Shown piece by piece: positions 11,898 to 22,346 of a DNA stretch of 64,000 nt. The DNA is from Pleodorina starrii. Taxonomy: Eukaryota > Chlorophyta > Chlorophyceae > Chlamydomonadales > Volvocaceae. The first letter of the stretch is position 1. Every line of letters starts with the position of its first letter. The notes under the pieces were generated by a model. That model worked only from the letters and a program-made list of their open reading frames with translations, was not told where the DNA came from and did no database searches. The stretch spans positions 124,001 through 188,000 of the forward strand of contig BRXU01000033.1 in assembly GCA_030267565.1 (NCBI GenBank). Direction: 5' to 3'. A program made the position numbers and the translations under genes.

Positions 11898-11950
11898 TTA
11901 GGAATCGGTGATTACAAGGGGGACCGGTTGTCACACCGGTCGCTAGCCGT
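11898..11950. repeat. Inverted repeat, right copy
   Basis: Reverse complement of 10242-10294 with a few mismatches. It lies about 530 bp upstream of the start codon of the PsbS-like gene. Confidence 0.7.
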
Positions 11951-14362
11951 CGCCTCCGATTCTTAGCTCCGCTGAGGTCTACCAGATTGGAAGCTGGAGC
12001 TCTGTCTGTCTATCCGTCCGTACCCAAGCTAAAGCTGGCGCGCTGCGGCGAATCTCCTGCGGCTACCGTATTCGCTGTCAACTGGCTCGGGCCACAGCCG
12101 CGGCTTTGGAAAAGGCCCAGCGGCGCCCCGCCTTCCCAATCGAAGAGCGCCTGACACGCGACTGTGATCCAACATGTACTGTTTGGTAGAAAGGCGGGCA
12201 GAGAAGGAGCCACGCCTGGATGGCTCCAGTGTTGGCGCCCCACCGATACCCGCGCCCCAGCGGCCAGTTTCATGCATTCCACGTTTCCCCACGCGAAACA
12301 ATGGCCGCCGCCGGGCGGGCAGGCGCAAAGGGTCGCCTTGCAAGCGATCGCGGGGCAGCAACACCCGATGCAACGCCCCTCGCTGTAAATTCGTCTTCCG
12401 CTGGATGGAGGAGGCGCCTCCGGCGCAACCGCGTTGTGACCCAGGGGTCGGCACCTCGTATTACCCGCGGCACGGGCCCTGCCGCCGCGCCACATCTCTT
12501 GCCACTAGCAAGCCTACCGGCAAGCGCTGCGGCAAAAGCATGCGCGCCGGCCGCACTGCAGGCGCACTGCTCACCACTGCACACTCCCCACTCCCGTGTC
12601 CATCCTCACTGCTGGGGGGCGTCCATGACAACGCACCGCACCCACACCACGACACATCACAACACAACCCACCACGCCTAGCGGGCTAGGCCTGGGGGCT
12701 GAGCCGGCACAACGCCGCCTCCATTCCTTCCAAACTCGAGGGCGTGCGTGGCCGCCCCCGTGTTGAGCCGTCCTGCGCAGTTCAGTTGCAGTACCGCCAG
12801 TGCGCCTAGCCACCCACACCGCCACTAAGACAACACAGCCGAACTCCACCAAAACGACGCAAACTCAGTTCTTTCGCTGCGGTTTTTATTTCCTGCCACA
12901 TCCCGACACCGACGCTGCCGGCCGGGTGCGGCACCCAGTGGAACACGGCACCACCTGCCAAGCCTGTGGGACGAGTCCGCTGATGAAGGCTTCATCCGCA
13001 TGCTCTAGCAGCAAAGCACCACCACAGTATCGCGACCCCACCACAGTATCGCGACAGTATACCACGGTATGCGTGTCGGGCGGGGTGGGCCGCCCAGCGC
13101 CACTGCGAAATGCCGGCGCTTCCCACCGGTTCCGGCATCCAGGCGGCACGCAGCTCCTTCGCAAAAAAAGTGGCCGGGGCGCAATTACGCAGAACAAACA
13201 GACAGACAGACAAACAGAAACGCAAACAGACGAGTAAACAGCCAGACCGGCAGGCAAACAGACAGCCAGGCAAACGGGCAGACAAGCTCTTTCATCTATG
13301 AAGCTGTGCAACCTTAACCGCCCAGGGCGGTCAGGAAGCCAGAGCGCAGTCGAGAACCCCTCCTCCCCACTACCCCTTAAATACCACCCGTCAAGTAAGT
13401 CGCGGTTCCTGTTTCTTATTTTCCCCACAACCAACCCACCGCCACACGGGCACAGCCAGTTCATCACACACGCTGCCTCCGGGAGCCACCGACAGTAAGC
13501 AAACCCAGCTTCCACAAAGCAATGAAGATATTAAGGCAGTAAAGGAGCACAGCGCCCGCCGACCAGTTCACTTCCCACAATGGCCCGCAGTAACGTCAAT
13601 CAACAGCAACCGACAACCGACAGCACATCCCGCATGCCGTACAGCAAGCACCAGCCGCCCCCCATCAACCACCTGAGAAACGTTCGCATCGAATTCAGTC
13701 CATCACCGGAGAGTCACATCCCGTTTGTCGTTTCCCAACCGCCGCCCATACCGTAGCAGCATCTAAGTCGTACACTGCGCCGTACATTCCCTGACCTTGC
13801 ATTCCAGCTCTGCTCGGGGCAGGGCCAGCACGCAGCAGCACAAAGGCCCTTTGGGAGGCACGCTCTCACGGGCGGTGCTGCTGCGGCTGGTGCGGCGTGT
13901 ACCCACCAGAAGCAGGTCCGAGTCGATCGTTCCTTCGTTCGAGTCAATCCCTGTCGAGCCTCAACCCCCATGCTGTGGCACATGCGCGTTCAGCGGGGTC
14001 GCCACCCGACGACGCCAGTTCTCAAGGCCAGCGCATCCAAGCCACAGAATTGACCCAGGTCTGACCTAGGTAACAAACCCGGCCTAGCCCCAACAACCAA
14101 AGCACTCTCCTGCTGCCACCCCCAACCCCCGATTGGCAACGCCACGCGCGGCGCGTCGGCAGCGAGGTCGACAGTCGGCCCGCCGGTTGGCGCATGGCCC
14201 GTGGCCCCGGGCAATGGCCCGAGACCCGACCCAAATACCGAAGACGGGCTGGGCTGGTCGCAGAGAGCGCGACGCAGTCCTGAGCCGGAGGTGCGGACCA
14301 GGCCGTTGCCGTTGCCGCGCAGCCTTTTTGAGCGCCCGACACGCATCGGAACCCGTCCCGCT

Positions 14363-14452
14363 AAGCGCAGGGCATTGCCCCGGTCATCCGTCCTGCTGAA
14401 CACAGGCCCTTGCCCCGGTCTTTCGTCCTGCTGAACACAGGGCATTACCCCA
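14363..14452 (+). repeat. 36-bp tandem repeat
   Basis: Imperfect tandem copies of a unit with CCTTGCCCCGGTC followed by CGTCCTGCTGAACACAGG, in the presumed 3' region of the SPL-like gene. Confidence 0.65.
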
Positions 14453-14620
14453 GGCGCGCGCCGTTTCCTGATTACTGCCTTGCTCTCGGGAGATCCACAG
14501 TAGCAGGGCGTGCCAGTCCGCTGAGCGGGGTGAGGGGAAGCCGGAGTGTAGACAGCAGCGAGTGGACAACCGCCGACTGGAGCGCTCCGTCCGCGGGGCA
14601 ACGCTGCGGACAGCGCGGTC

Positions 14621-14724
14621 CTAGGGTCGGGGTCCGTGGCGGCGGCGGCGGCTAAGGAACAGCTGCAGCAGCAGCCCCACCAGCAGAGCCGACAGAAGCT
14701 CCACTAAAGCTGCAGCGAGGACGT

Positions 14725-14761
<37 letters not shown>

Positions 14762-17700
14762 AACACTGACGTCAACACCGGCTCCGTTCCGCGTCACGGC
14801 GGCGGCCCGCCGCGGCATCGGCTGCTGCGCCAGCCCCCGCCACGGCCGCAGCAGGGCCGGGCCAAGGGCATGCAGGCCTGCCGCCGCCCGCAAGGCCAGC
14901 AGGACGCAGTGAACCGCAAGTCCCGCCAGCTGGCACGCAAGCGCGCCGCCGGCGCTGCTGCCGCTTGCGATGCCGGTAGCGCTGCTGCCGCCGGCGCCAG
15001 CACTGCTGCCTTGCGCCTCGTGCACGTTCGGCGGCGCCGGCGCGGACCCCGCGGGGTGAGGGGCTAGTAAAGGGGCAGGCGAGGAGGAGCTGCGGCGGCG
15101 CTGGAGAGGTCCTCCTCCCGAGGCCGAGGCCGAGTCCGCCGCCGCCGCCACCGCCGCGGGCCAGGCCAGTGCCTGTAGGGCCCAGCTGCAGGCGGCGGCC
15201 GCTGCGGCGAGGAAGGGCTGCGGCCAAGAGAGCTGCGGCTCGGGGACGGAATCGTGGGAGATGGCCCCGTAGGTGAGACGCTGCGGGGGTCGTGCAACGG
15301 AGGCGACGTTAGTGGAGAGGGGGGCCGACGGCGATGGCGACGGCGGCGGGGTGAAGCTGGGTGTGGGAGAGAGACGGGGCAGGGGTAGTCGGGGTAAGGC
15401 GGGGGACACACGACAGCCGCCAGCTGCCCGCTGCTCACGGCGCTGACAGCGCGGGAGTTACTGTTTGAGTTGACACGGAAGACGGAAGAGGGAGGTTTGG
15501 GGAAGCCGGCATGACACGTCGTGAACTCGGCGGCGTGGTGCCCCTTTGTCCTTTCTCGAGGCGCTGCGCACGCCAGTTGTGTGCTCTATAAAAATGGCGC
15601 AGTGCTCAAGGACGGGCAAAAGCGCACCGCGCCGCCGAGCGCACCGCCCCATCCACGTGGCAGGCGAACCCGCCACCCCACCAGTGTCCACACGAGCCGA
15701 CCCAGGCAATCCCGAGCGCCAGCGCAAGCCCTCGCGACCTACCGCGGCGCCCGTCGCAGACAGCACGGCCGCCACTCCGACCGCCACCACCGCGATGCCG
15801 CCCACATGCCGCCGGCACAGCCACCACGACAGCTCCTCCCCTGGGCCCCGGGAGGAAGGGGTGCGAGTGCGGTATACAGGGGGCATGAAACCGGGGCGGG
15901 AGGGCAGGGAAGGCAGCAGGACCACTGAAGGCGGCATCCTTCCCAGAGCGCAGTCAGGGCACAGCCGGCACTCCACCTGGCGAGCCAGCCATGCCCTTCA
16001 ATTCCCGCAGTTGAGCCGGCTGCTTCGCTGGCCGCTTGCCAGCAACACCAGGCAGGCCTGCGCTGGCCGTGGCCAACTACAGGCTCTACAGCCCATGATG
16101 GCATCGCAAACAGGCGCGGCGGCCAGGGCCTGCAGCTGTCCTCCCCACCGTAGCCCCGCGCTCACTCACCTGGGAGTGCGCTGCAGCTTGGCGGCTCCGT
16201 CAGATGCGGCCCTGGCCCCTCCGTGACGCCTGCCGCCGCCGGCCCCATCGAGCACAGCCCCTCAGCTCCGGATTTTTCAGTCGCGGTCCCAGACGCCGCG
16301 GCCGCAACCGCCTCCGTCGTGTCCGCCGCCGCCGCGGCGGCGGCGTCCACACCACCAGCGGCCGTGGGGCAGCCGTCAGATGCAGGTGCAGCCACGGCGG
16401 CAAGCGTCGTCGCTGCACAGGCCACGACCGTTGGAGGTAGGGCCGCGCCCTCCCTTGCCAGCACCCCTGCCGCCGCCGCCGCCGCCACCGGCGTCGGTGG
16501 GACACGGGCTGCACTGCCGGACCCCTGCTGCTGTTGCTGTTGGTGCTGCTCCTGCTGCTCCTGCAGCGGCGGCGACGATGTTGGTTCCTGGCAAAGCCCA
16601 ACACAAGGCGGCGTCAGCGGCGGCGGCGGCGACGCGCCTCCTGGTACCGGCCTTTCCACCGAGGTCGGGAGCACCGCTGCCGGCGGCGAGCCGGGCGCCG
16701 GCTGCGTCAGCGGCGGCGCGGTCGCGTGAGCGCGCGGCTGCATCTGCCGCTGCAAGGCCGCCGCCAAGCCGCCCCGCTGCAGCAGCTCGCGAACCAGGTC
16801 CGCGTCCAGACACCGCTGCTGCTGCTGCTGTAACTGCAAGGCCTGCGGAAGCTGCGGCAGCGGGTGACGCGGTGGCAGCCCGCATCCGGGCCGCGTCAGC
16901 TGCGTCGTCATCAGCAGCAGCCTCGCACGCACTCGCGACTGGTAGGCTGGCATCTGCAGCCGCAGCCGCTCCTGCACAGCCTCCTTACAGGCCAGCCCCG
17001 AGCCCGAGCAGGTCCCTTGCGCATCGTCCAGCGTCCGGCAACCGACCGCCGGCGGCGCAGACTGGATCAGCGCCTTGTATGCGACGGCCATGGCGGCGGC
17101 GGCGGCCGCCGTCGCCGCTTCGCCGCCGGCCGGCGGCGCCGTCGGGGGCACCGCCGGCTCCGACGCGCTGCGCGCGGCGGCGGTAGCCGCCGCCGCCGCA
17201 ACCATCTGCAATGCGGCCCGCCGCCCCTGCTCCAGGCTCATGGACGCGATAGGGCTGCAGGCCGCCGCGTCGGGGCCGGCTGCGCCCGGCAGCGCCGCGG
17301 CCAAGCTGCTGAGCTGGCGCTTGGAGGCGGAGCTCGCCTGCTGGGACCAGGCCGAGCCCCAGGGGGAGCTGGCGGCCCCGACCGACCCACGGGTCGATGC
17401 GAGCGGGGAGGCGTTGTGAAGCAGCCCCGTCACCACGCTACTCGGCTCCTGCCAGCCACGCCTTGGAGGGGTCCACGGCTCTGGGGACCAGACGGAGGCG
17501 TCGGGGGCGTGGGAGGACAAGGGGACTGACCCGTGGGTCTGGGGAAGCGGCGCGGGTGACCCGTGGGTCTGCCGCTGCTGCTGCTGCTGCAGATGCTGCG
17601 GGCCGGGCGTGTGGCGCTCGCAAGGGGCGACGCGTGTGGAATGGGGCTGCAGGCCGCTGCGGAGGTTGCTGCCGGCACCGCAGACGAGGGATGCGTGGTG

Positions 17701-20700
17701 CCGGCTGGCGGCATCGGCGCTGCGCTGGGCATTGGTGGCTGCGCTACTGTCGCTGGGATGGGTGCTGCTGCTGCTGCTTTCTGGCCCAGAGGTGCCGGCG
17801 GTTTGGGGCGGCGCGGCGGCAGCGGTAGCGACAGATGGCGCCGCTGGGGGTGGCGTCTGCTGCGGACATGCGTGCGCAGGCTGGGCCTGGGTTGTCTGCG
17901 CCGCCTGGATTCTCCTATCGCCGGTGCGGCTGCCGCTGCGCTGGGCTGCGGACGAACCCAGCGGCGGCGGCGCCGCCTCCGGGTGCCAGGATCCTTCCCT
18001 GGATCCTGACAGCGCCTGGTTGCAAGACCCAGCGGTGGCCCCAGATCGCCCCGACGATGATGCAGCCAAAGAGAGGCCGCGTGACGCTCGAGACCCGGCC
18101 GCACTCCCCTCCTCGTCGACAGCCATACCGCCTCCGAGGCACTTCAACCGACCCATGACCATGCGCGGCAGGAACCTGCGCCGGGAGCTCGAGGCCGCGG
18201 CACCCTCCGCCGGCGGCGGCGGCGGCGGCGCGGCTGGCGCCGCGCCGTGCGACGAGAAGCTGCCGATCCGCGCCGCCGCTGCACGCACAGCGGACCGGAA
18301 GCCGCCCGTGGCGCTGCGGCCACCGCTGCTGCGGCAGCTGCCGCCGCTGCTCGCATCACCCTCCCTAGTCGTCGCCAGCTCGCCCTCCTGCGGCGCCGCC
18401 GCGGGCGGTTGCGGTGCTGGGGCGGCGCTGCCGCTCCCGCCTGCCACACTCAAGCTGCCACCGCCGCCGCCGCCGTCGCCGCCGCTGCTGCTGCCGGATG
18501 CCCTGCTAGGGCATCTGACCAGCTCTGCGTGCGCGACGGGCACGAGGCCCGAGGAAACCGCCGCCTCACGCCCTGCGGCACCGGCTCCGGAGCTGCCGTG
18601 CGCCGTCGCTCCGAGCGTCGAGGTTGGAGAAACGGATGGCGATGGCTTCGGCGTCGACAGCAACCCCAGGTTAACCAGGGTGCATCCGGCAGCGGCGGCG
18701 GCGGCGACAGCGGCGGCGGCGGCCGCAGCGGCTGCTGAGCCGTCGACGCCTGCGGCGGCCGCGGCCGCGGCTTCGCCGCCGCTGCTGCGGTCGGCGCCGC
18801 AGCTGCTGGCGACCTCCGCGGATTCGCTGACGGTGAGGTTGGAGAGGTCGGCCTGCAGCTCGCCGAGGTACGGCAGCACCTCCTGCAGGCCCTGCGCCGT
18901 ACCCAGATCTAGAGCTGCCGTACCGGTGGCCAGGCACAGCAGCGCGTGGTCGTTGAGGTGCGAGTTGCCGGCGCGGTGCGCGTAGTGAGCCGGCGTGCAG
19001 CCGTCGCAGGCAGCCTCGCCGAACCAGGTGGTCAGCGTCTCCGCAGGCAGCATGGACAGCAGGTCGAGCGCCGCGGCGGCGGGCTGGGGAAGCACTGCAG
19101 CCAGGTGCAGTGGCGTCAGGCCACCGGGGCCGGGCTGGCGGGCGGCAACGGCGACGGGCAAGTGGGTTAGACAGGCGAGCGGAGCGGCGTATGGCAATCG
19201 GGGAAAGGGACAGCTTAGTTCGCTGCAGGTACGGGGTATAATACTATAGTGGCGGCGGACGGCGCGAGAAAGAAAAAACGAAAGACGAGTGTGGGAAGCG
19301 ATCTATGCCGTGGTTCCTGCTACGCAGCGCCGCGGTCAGGCGAAGCGCACGGTGTGAGGAGAGGAGGTAGGGCCGCCCCAGCCAGCCACCTCCACGGGCG
19401 TGCCTCGGTTTCGGAGCCGCCAAAACCCTCAAACCAAGGCGCCGTAGCAACAGCCGCCGCCCCGCAGCCCGACGCAGCTCCCACCCCAGCCATCGCTCCC
19501 CGCGCAGCTCCCCATCACCACCCACGTCACCCACCTCCGCCAACATCGCCCGCCACTCCTGCTGTACGGAAGCGCTGTCGCCGTACCGCCCGTAGCTCCG
19601 CCACAGCGCCGTCATGGCGACCAGCTCCGCGCTGCCTGACGCGGCCGCCAGGTGCAGCGCCGACCAGCCGTGCGCCTGCTGTACGGCGGCGTTGATGCTG
19701 CGCATCGAGTAGCCCATGTCCATAAGGCCCAGCACGATGTGGGTCGACGTGGAGGGCCAACCGCGGCTGCACGCGAAACCCAATAGCTCCAGGGCGGGCC
19801 GCGGGGCCGGCGACACCTGCGCCTCCGGCGCAACGGCGGCTGTGGCAGCGGTGGAGGAGGCGGTGGAGGTGGCAGCGGCGGGGAGGCTCGCCGGCACCCA
19901 GGCCTCCGTAACGAGCCGCGAGGGGCGGTCGCCCCAGCGGCCGGCTCCGGAACCACCCTGCATGAGTTCCTCGCCCACCGGCTCGATTTCAATCGCCGGC
20001 GGCAGGTCACCTAGGATGCGGCGCGGTCGCTGCGTCGCGTCTTGTTGTTGCTGCGGCTGCTGTTGCTGTAAGAGGTTGCGCGGATCATGCCCGGTACGAA
20101 CCTGCGCCTGGTCAGTTTCGTGGTGGGCATAGGCGGAGAGGGTGCGCCGCGATGCGGCGGGGTTGGATGAACCCTGCGGCTGCTGGTGCCGCACCGCCGC
20201 CGCCGCCGTCCCCGCAGCCCGCTGCACGGACGACTCCAGCCAGGCGCCAAGATCCCACAGGAAGCGCTCCCGCGCGCGCGCGTCGTCCTTGTCCTCATCC
20301 CCCTCCGCCAGTGAGCCATCCGCCGTCGTCGCCGCGAAGGCCGCCGTCGCCGCGCCGCTGCCACCGCCGCCGGCGGCGCAGCCGCTGCCGCCGGCCACGT
20401 CGGCCTCTCCCCCCGCGCCGCTGATGGTGAGTAGCGGTTCCTGACTTGGGTTCGCGCCCCCGGCCCCTACACCCCAAGGCGCCGCGACGCCGTAACCCAC
20501 CGTCGCATATGCTAGCTGCTGCTGCTGCTGTCGCCGCTGCTGCTGCTCCGCCTGCTGCTGCAGTGGGAGTGGCTGCGGCGGTGGCTGCGGCTCCTCTCTG
20601 AGGGGCGGCCCCGGGCCGTTGCCGCTCATGGGCAGCGGCAACTGCTGGTGCTGCATTGCCAGCAGCGCGCCCACCTCCGCCTCCATCCCCGCGTCCGGAA

Positions 20701-21904
20701 CCACCACCACCGTCAGCGCGCCGCTGCTGCACATGGCGCCCACAGCACCGATCGCGCCCCACCTGCCCACCATGTCGTTCCGGTTCCGGGCAGGTATCAC
20801 GGGGTCCGGGGCGCTAATGAAAACACCGCCGGCGTGGTTGAGCGACACAGACAGCGCCGCCACCTGCGGGCCGCCGAAGCCGGGGCCGCTGCTTGGCCCG
20901 CCTGACAGCGCACGATTGTGGCCGATGCCGGCTGTCGAAGCCGCCCCGCCGGAGGATGCCGGCTCCGCAGTCGGCGCGCTGCCTAAGATGACACTGGGGC
21001 CAGGACGCCACCGGGGCCATCCGGACGCCGTCGCCATCGCTGAGGTCCCAGCAACATCGACGCTGTGCCAGGCGGATTCCAGCGCGCCGGTCGAGGCAGC
21101 AGGGCCGTGCTGGCCGGCGGTGGCGGTGGCGCCACTGCCGCCGCTGCTGCAGCCGGCTGGCGGGGGCGCGTGTAGCTCAATGAGCATAAGGCCCGGGTTG
21201 ATTCCGGGCGTGACCCAAATGAGCACAAGCTCGCTGTCGGGCTGGTGGGAGCGCAAGACGTGCCTGCTGCTGTCGTGACGCTGCCAGGCGGCGATGGCCT
21301 GCATTGCGGCGCGGAAGCTTCCGCCGCCGCGGCGGTGGCAGCTTGACTGGTCGTCGTCGTCGCCAGTGGCCTGCCGGTCGTTGAGGAACTCCACGCGGAC
21401 GGGCAGCTTGGCGCCCTCCTTGACGACCGTCACCTGGCACTCCGAGGGAGCGGCATTGAGGGTGACCTCCGCGGCAATGCAAACCTCGTCCGTGGATGCG
21501 CGGATGCAGCGCGGGAAGAGGCGCCACAGGAAGGGACAGGCGGGACGCGGCGCGGTCGTGTTCCGGCCTGCGGATGACTCGACCATTTGCTGCTGCGGCA
21601 GAGCCGCACATCTCTCAGGCGGTGCCGGCGACAGCGCGCGGACATGCCTCAGCGCAGCAGGGCCAACGGCGCGGGCGATGTGGACACAACGGCCGGAATC
21701 ACGGTTGGGCGCTTCAGCCAGGATCGGATGATTCAAAGCATTTAGCAGCGCCTCTCCTGAGTACATGTCGTCCGATGAACTTAAAAACACGGATGAGCTG
21801 TCATCCAGCGCGGCGGGCCCGGAGACCACATCCTGGTCATTGTGCATGGCTTGCGCCGAAACAGGCCCTGCGAGGCCCGGTAGCGGAGGCCTTGACGATG
21901 CCAT
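14621..21904 (-). CDS. Giant SPL-like ankyrin/transmembrane protein without SBP domain
   Basis: Four exons on the minus strand: 21904-19535, 19134-16170, about 15924-15743, and 15280-14621; about 2060 residues. Most of it is low-complexity Ala/Ser/Gly/Gln. Recognisable parts: a region near residues 240-255 (LIWVTPGINPGLMLIELH) resembling the conserved post-SBP segment of SPL proteins; an ankyrin-like stretch across exons 1-2 (GWSALHLAAASGSAELVA, then GGLTPLHLAA and DGCTPAHYAHRAGN); then a hydrophobic helix (VGGIAVVAVGVAAVLSA) and at least two more in the last exon, ending in SRRRRHGPRP. SPL1/SPL12/CRR1-type factors share the order ankyrin, CxxC, RP, hydrophobic helix. The exon 2-3 join is uncertain: the phase-correct acceptor (15924) skips a CRLCPDC motif coded just upstream. 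No SBP zinc fingers are present in exon 1 or before it. Confidence 0.55.
14725..14760 (-). repeat. GCCCGA hexanucleotide repeat in coding sequence
   Basis: Tandem hexamer in the last exon of the SPL-like gene, coding for alternating Gly-Ser. It is probably length-variable. Confidence 0.75.
17384..17569. repeat. Three GACCCRYGGGTC palindromes in one exon
   Basis: Exact copies at 17384-17395, 17528-17539 and 17558-17569, all inside exon 2 of the SPL-like gene and in a low-complexity part of the protein. Spacings are 144 and 30 bp. Confidence 0.85.
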
Positions 21905-22346
21905 CAGCTTATGACCAGTACTGAACCCGGGAACCGAAAGGTTTTAGCTGCAGCGCCATAGCTTCGGGACAACGGACAAGAGAGGTCTTGTTTCCAGAGC
22001 TAAGAAACCTCCAGCGGCACGCTCGAAATTACAGTGAGCGTCTAACGCCGCGTTATTCAAGAAAAAAGCGGCCAACAAACTACCTAACAATGCGGCGACC
22101 TAGTCCCTGCCTAGTCCGAACTACCTGGCCTTTGCAGCCAAGGCACATATTATACGCACGTCTAACCGTGAGCAGGAAAATTCTACTCAAAAAAGGTGCT
22201 GTGGTGGTTCAACGAAGCGCGCAGGTACCGAGTACAGCAGTTACGGCATGAATTGCACTCAAAACAAAGCGACTCCAAACCCAAAAATTACAGAGATGTG
22301 GCTGACTTTTTGAGATATTTGATATACAAATATTCAGTTTTACAGG
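21905..22346. promoter_or_regulatory. Divergent promoter region (SPL-like / AIMP1-like)
   Basis: These 442 bp lie between the start codons of two divergently transcribed genes and are clearly lower in GC than the flanking exons. No coding exon with an SBP zinc finger is visible, so the SPL-like gene does not gain that domain here. No individual elements are assigned. Confidence 0.5.

Larger units (their letters stand above)
11372..14620. other. Intergenic region between two minus-strand genes
   Basis: No supportable gene. The left part should hold the promoter of the PsbS-like gene and the right part the 3'UTR of the SPL-like gene. Contents: the right arm of the inverted repeat (11898-11950), a degenerate ACAGACA-rich tract (about 13193-13290), and about 2.5 tandem copies of a 36-bp unit containing TCGTCCTGCTGAACACAGG (14363-14452). 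The open frames are GC-rich shadows without splice or domain support. Confidence 0.4.

Noticed and set aside
17609..18985. Long plus-strand open frame (458 residues) and several others of 150-270 residues between 16.2 and 18.8 kb
   Set aside because: They are antisense to the large exon of the SPL-like gene and consist of GC-driven Ala/Arg/Pro runs. No start context, splice sites or domains.
22000..22346. An SBP-domain exon upstream of the SPL-like start
   Set aside because: The minus strand here shows no Cys/His-rich zinc-finger pattern, and composition is that of a promoter region.
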